A DNA stretch of 64,000 nt from Pyronema omphalodes (lineage: Eukaryota > Ascomycota > Pezizomycetes > Pezizales > Pyronemataceae), in contig JAJJXM010000008.1 of assembly GCA_024516155.1 (NCBI GenBank), positions 124,001 through 188,000 on the forward strand, given 5' to 3'. The notes under the pieces were generated by a model. The model ran no database searches. It was not told the DNA's origin and saw nothing but the letters and a program-made list of their open reading frames with translations. The translations under genes were made by a program, and so were the position numbers. The stretch's first letter is position 1; each line of letters starts with the position of its first letter. This document shows, in pieces, positions 60,004 through 64,000 of the stretch.

Positions 60004-63000
60004 CGCTGGGAGCTCCTTCCGTATTAGACCACTGATTTGGGTCCGATGTTTGAATCCCACCCTTCGGCCGTTTGGCATCAGATCAGATGACTATGAATAT
60101 CTGAGCACCAGAATGACTTTGGGACAACGCACTATAGAAGCTGAAACAGATTATCTGTAGCATTAATCTGTATAACCCAAGCTGCAAACTAATTTGTTTA
60201 TTTATACCGACAAAAATTTTCGTTTGCATCACAAGGCATTGAATTGAGCTAAACCTTACTTTTTTTCGACTCTTCACTAACGAAACCGATATCTCCATCA
60301 TGACGTCAACAATGAACCTTCGATTCCGCCGGTACGATCGCTCCGCGCCGGCTATGAACATCCGCCCGCGCACGGACCATCCGGATTCGAGGGCGCAAAC
60401 CTAAACCCTCGCCCGTCCTTACCATCGCCGAACGGCGAACGTCAATTCCGCAGCGGCGATTCTTCGGAGCAATTATGATGTCTTTATCGCATCTCCACAT
60501 CTACATATCTAGCATCTTGAGAAAACTAAGACTCCGGTCCGCCGAATCCCGATAGTTGATCACGAGCAATGTTTCACATGCACGTCGCTAGCGGCCCGGC
60601 GATCACCACGTCATGCCCCCCCCTCCTCCCCGTGCAAACATTTTCCAGGCTGGAGCTATAGCCTTATGCCCGTTCTACCCTCTGTCTTATACCCTCTACC
60701 TTCTCTCTCTAACCCCCCCCCCCCCCAACCTACCCCCGGGCCTCTCACTCCACTCCAACTCCGCCGCTATGTAAAAGTCCCCGCTAGGTCTCGGGGCGCA
60801 AACAATTGTGACGATTTTATCTCTGTATGTACAGTAACCAAAGCCGCAAATGCCACTGCCACTGCCGAACTAACCGTCAGGCGGTTGTGGTCTGGTTCAT
60901 GGTATGGTATGGGTATAGTTGCGGTGATGTATGTATGTAGATTCTCGGAGGACGGTGACCTTGGTGATGGTGGGTTGAGCAAGTACTCCTGCATTGTCGT
61001 CTAAAGCGAAGATAAAAGGTCAGCTGACTTTACTCCTTTACCCCTTTACTCCTCTACTCTTGTCTCCTTTCTCCTGCGTTCTGCGTTCTGCGTTCTGTCT
61101 CCTGTGTCCTGCGTTCCCAACAAATCCGGTGATGCAGCTGCTTAACTTAACTTATGTGTTTTAACATGATGGATGAAATCATCCTGCGTAGGCCTGGTTC
61201 CTTTCACCGTAGTCTTAGGTACAGGTACAGGTAAAGGTACAGGTACAGCATACTCCACATTCCGCAGTCCACAAATTCTTCAACAATACTTAGGTGCTTC
61301 AGGGACTTGGAGTATCTCCTAGAGAGTTCTGCGGAGCTGGACAAAGGTGGGTAAAGTCAGGAGAAACTTGAGCAGCGTTCATCATCATCATCGATGACCC
61401 GGTGAAGTTCGGGGAAAAAAAAACCTCTTAACAAACTTTATTTCGATTCTTGGGTAGGTAAGGTAGGTTCATGAAAATTGCCAATAATTAATGAGCTTTA
61501 GGAATCTCCATCCGAAAGCAAAAATCCTCAGGTCCCGTTTGTAAGGCAGCGGTATGTATCGTACTCTATAACAATGTGCTGTCACCTCATCACATCACCG
61601 TGAATTTCGTTTGTTGAACATATTCCCCACTAATCCCGGCTTGGAAACTTGTCCAAGGGACTTTCAAGGCCTGTCTGTAGTTATCTATCTACTTGTCGAT
61701 TCTCGGCCTTGAAACGTCACCAATGCAGCCAGAGCATCGGCGATGAGGATTTTTGTATGTAGGTGTGTGCGGCGAGCGGTGAAGAGTAGAGTAGAGCAGA
61801 GTAGAGTACATACATAGGGTTGAAAAACCATCTTTGTGGGAGCAAGTGGAAACCGCAGTTATCATTATAACCGGCGGTTGTTTTAGTTTCAGTCGCCGAA
61901 GGCCCAGGAACCTTGGGATTTTTTTATGTAAACTGTGAAACTTTCACAAAAGGCGCGGTTAGGTGAGGTGAGGTTATCATATCAAAGTGCGGGGATGCGG
62001 GCGCGCGGGGTCAGGATCAGGGTTACAATTTTTCCCCACCTAACCCCGCATCATATCATTGCAAATCACTCGAAAATCTTTTGCGCCGCCCGACTTTCCC
62101 GCGACATGGAATAAAAGCAGCGGAAGCTATCTATCATTTGGTTCGCAGAGAAATGCTTCCTAGTTCTAAGATACATTAGAGATACGTAACCGCAGTGAGC
62201 AGCGAACTTGTACAGTACCGACCTCCCGGCGCCGGGAATTTCCCCCATCTCGCATTCGGTGGACTCCCCGGCACTTTTTTTTCTGTACTCTACTGTATGT
62301 CTCATGTATCACAGGCTTTCACGGGATTTCATAGGCTTTCATAGGCTTTCGTAGGCTTCGCAGCACTCACGGGCCCGGGGACGACTTCTCAGAACTTTGT
62401 CGTGCGTATGTATGGCCATATCTAACTCTAGAGTGACTAGAGTACCCGGCAGCAATAGGAAAGCTTAAAAAAAAAAAGAAGATGGCTGGGACGCAGAACG
62501 CATCTCGATTCATTTTGACGAATGATAGCTGTAAGGACCTTCAAGGAAGTGAGGAGATGTCTTATATGGTTGGATATGTATCAGAGCCCTTACCCTACAA
62601 TACAGTAGTGCTTACGGGGTGAATTCTAGACAGAAGGTACATATGGTTGTATCTTAAATACAATGATGTGCGCTTTCGCGGCGAAAAAAGATGTCATGAT
62701 ATGCGGGTGAAGTTGAACGGGGAATCGGCTACCACCATAGGAGAAAAATGAACTGAGATCTAGAGTTCGGGGACTAGAGCATGCCGCACGATAGGCACGA
62801 TAGGCACGATAGGCACGGGCACGATAGACACTATGAGCACTACATACAGGTAGGATACATAGTAACTGGGTCCGAGCGGAGACCGCCTGTGCGGATACTG
62901 TGGGGAGGTGAGACAGCGCGGCTCCTCAGGCTCGAGGAGGGCCTAGTTTAGACGTAACGCAATAAAGTGGGCACCAAAGCTCGCAAAATTCTAAATCATA

Positions 63001-64000
63001 CCCATACATATCTGCGTGTAAAAACAAAGATGACCATGACCGCTTTTGAACGGGAGCCTGGATATTCAGCTTTCGATGGCTTTTAAGTTTGCTTTCTTCA
63101 GCTTCCAAGAATAGTCGCTTTGGAATCTTGGCTTGGCTTTTGCCTGGAATTGGGTCTAGAGCTAGTCAAAGACAATCAAGAGCAGTTGAAGGCAGTGAAA
63201 GGCAGGCAAAGACAGTGAAAAACAGTGAAAGACAGGCAAAGGCCGGCCAAGGGCTGTCAAAACCTGTCAAAGACTAGCAGCGATTGGTAAAGAAGACATC
63301 GCAACCTATCTTTTGATACTATAATCTCAGCCTTTTATAAACCCCGTACATATATATATAAATAATAATATCTTAAAACACCCATATTTAGAATCTCAGT
63401 GTGAAGTTGAGATGGAATACAGAAGACTACCCTGTATGAGTGATCGATGAGGATGAGTGATGGGGATGAGCGATGAATGTCGATGGACGATGAACGATGA
63501 ACGATGATGTCTTGAACCTTCTTACGCACGAGATGCTCCGGCCGCGAGCGAACTAATCCACAACGTTAAAAACCAGAAGTAAGTTAAAGTAAGGGGGAAG
63601 GGGAAAGGAGAAAGTGGCGGTCTTTTTGATAACCTTTTTTCCACTTACACTTTCAATACTTTTAATACGTGCAATATGCTGAAAGTATTAACCAACCGAG
63701 TTAACCATGTTAACCATGTTTTCTTCCACTCTCAACCATCTGATAGGATATCAGACCCCCTGAATCTCATACCTAAGATCCCAACCATCCCCATACTAAT
63801 ACATACAACGGATACCTACGGATGTCACTCTGCAAGTCTCAAGTTTTAAGTTCAAGATTTGGTTAGATCTGTTATTTTTTTATCAAGATCTCCTTAAGAA
63901 TCAGTGCTAGCTTCCTGACCCTGGAAATCGTAATCAGTAAAACTTAGCTGAACATTATAATCATTCAATGACTATAGGTTATCTCAAGGCAGGTTTTCAG
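60004..64000. other. Intergenic DNA, no gene recognised
   Basis: No gene recognised in 4 kb. Contents: a weak tRNA-like stretch (59990-60075); a C run (60715-60726); TGCGTTC/TCTCCTG repeats (61065-61115); AGGTACAGGTA repeats (61211-61250); GTAGAGTAGA pentamers (61785-61810); TAGGCTTTCA decamers (62310-62355); ACGATAGGC nonamers (62786-62820); and degenerate 10-mers of GTGAAAGACAG type (63165-63275). The open frame at 60666-61004 shows no family motif. An unannotated gene running off the right edge cannot be excluded. Confidence 0.45.

Overview
The window looks like nuclear DNA of a filamentous ascomycete (Pezizomycotina; a leotiomycete is my guess, not proven). The genes have short introns (about 55-275 nt) with GT..AG ends, and the protein set is typical of filamentous fungi: a questin-oxidase-like protein, HAP2, CSN4, a DNM1-type dynamin and a carnitine-pathway dioxygenase. 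A Tad-like LINE is also present. I worked out exon structures by hand by joining reading frames at GT/AG borders. Every multi-exon model given keeps frame to its stop.

Layout. 1-10.3 kb: no gene recognised; a degenerate ~447-bp tandem duplication lies at 8.2-9.2 kb. 10.3-15 kb: ALG6 (+, ER N-glycan glucosyltransferase) converges on COX17 (-, copper chaperone), and COX17 diverges from a questin-oxidase-like gene (+). 15.4-21.5 kb: a full-length non-LTR retrotransposon of 6,033 bp between 15-bp target-site duplications. It has an intact 1,259-aa EN-RT-RNase H ORF2 and an ORF1 broken once, at a poly-C tract. 21.5-22.7 kb: a mosaic of minisatellites. 22.8-26.2 kb: TPC1 (-, mitochondrial thiamine pyrophosphate carrier) and a gamma-butyrobetaine-hydroxylase-like dioxygenase (+) share a 663-bp divergent promoter. 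26.2-29.5 kb: low-complexity DNA between two gene 3' ends, including a 244-bp retroposon with a 16-bp target-site duplication and a field of TTTAAACACC repeats. 29.5-32.2 kb: DNM1 (-, mitochondrial fission dynamin), with a four-unit minisatellite upstream in which every unit carries CCAAT. 34.2-35.3 kb: a PEBP-family gene with two possible N termini. 35.3-49.1 kb: a 14-kb stretch without a recognised gene, holding an unusual pair of competing hairpins near 43.0 kb. 49.2-50.3 kb: HAP2 (CCAAT-binding subunit). 50.3-55.6 kb: no recognised gene. 55.6-58.1 kb: CSN4 (+) convergent with an unrecognised coiled-coil gene (-). 58.1-64 kb: no gene recognised; a three-copy degenerate tandem repeat of about 420 bp lies at 58.8-60.0 kb.

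Many of the genes concern mitochondria (COX17, TPC1, DNM1, possibly the dioxygenase and PEBP), and HAP2 is the classical regulator of respiratory genes in yeast. They are not an operon-like unit, and the shared theme may be chance. No secondary-metabolite cluster, CRISPR array or convincing tRNA was found. The best candidates for something undescribed are the paired retroposons with the same AAATC-type tail, the CCAAT minisatellite, the competing hairpins and the possible dual-start PEBP gene.
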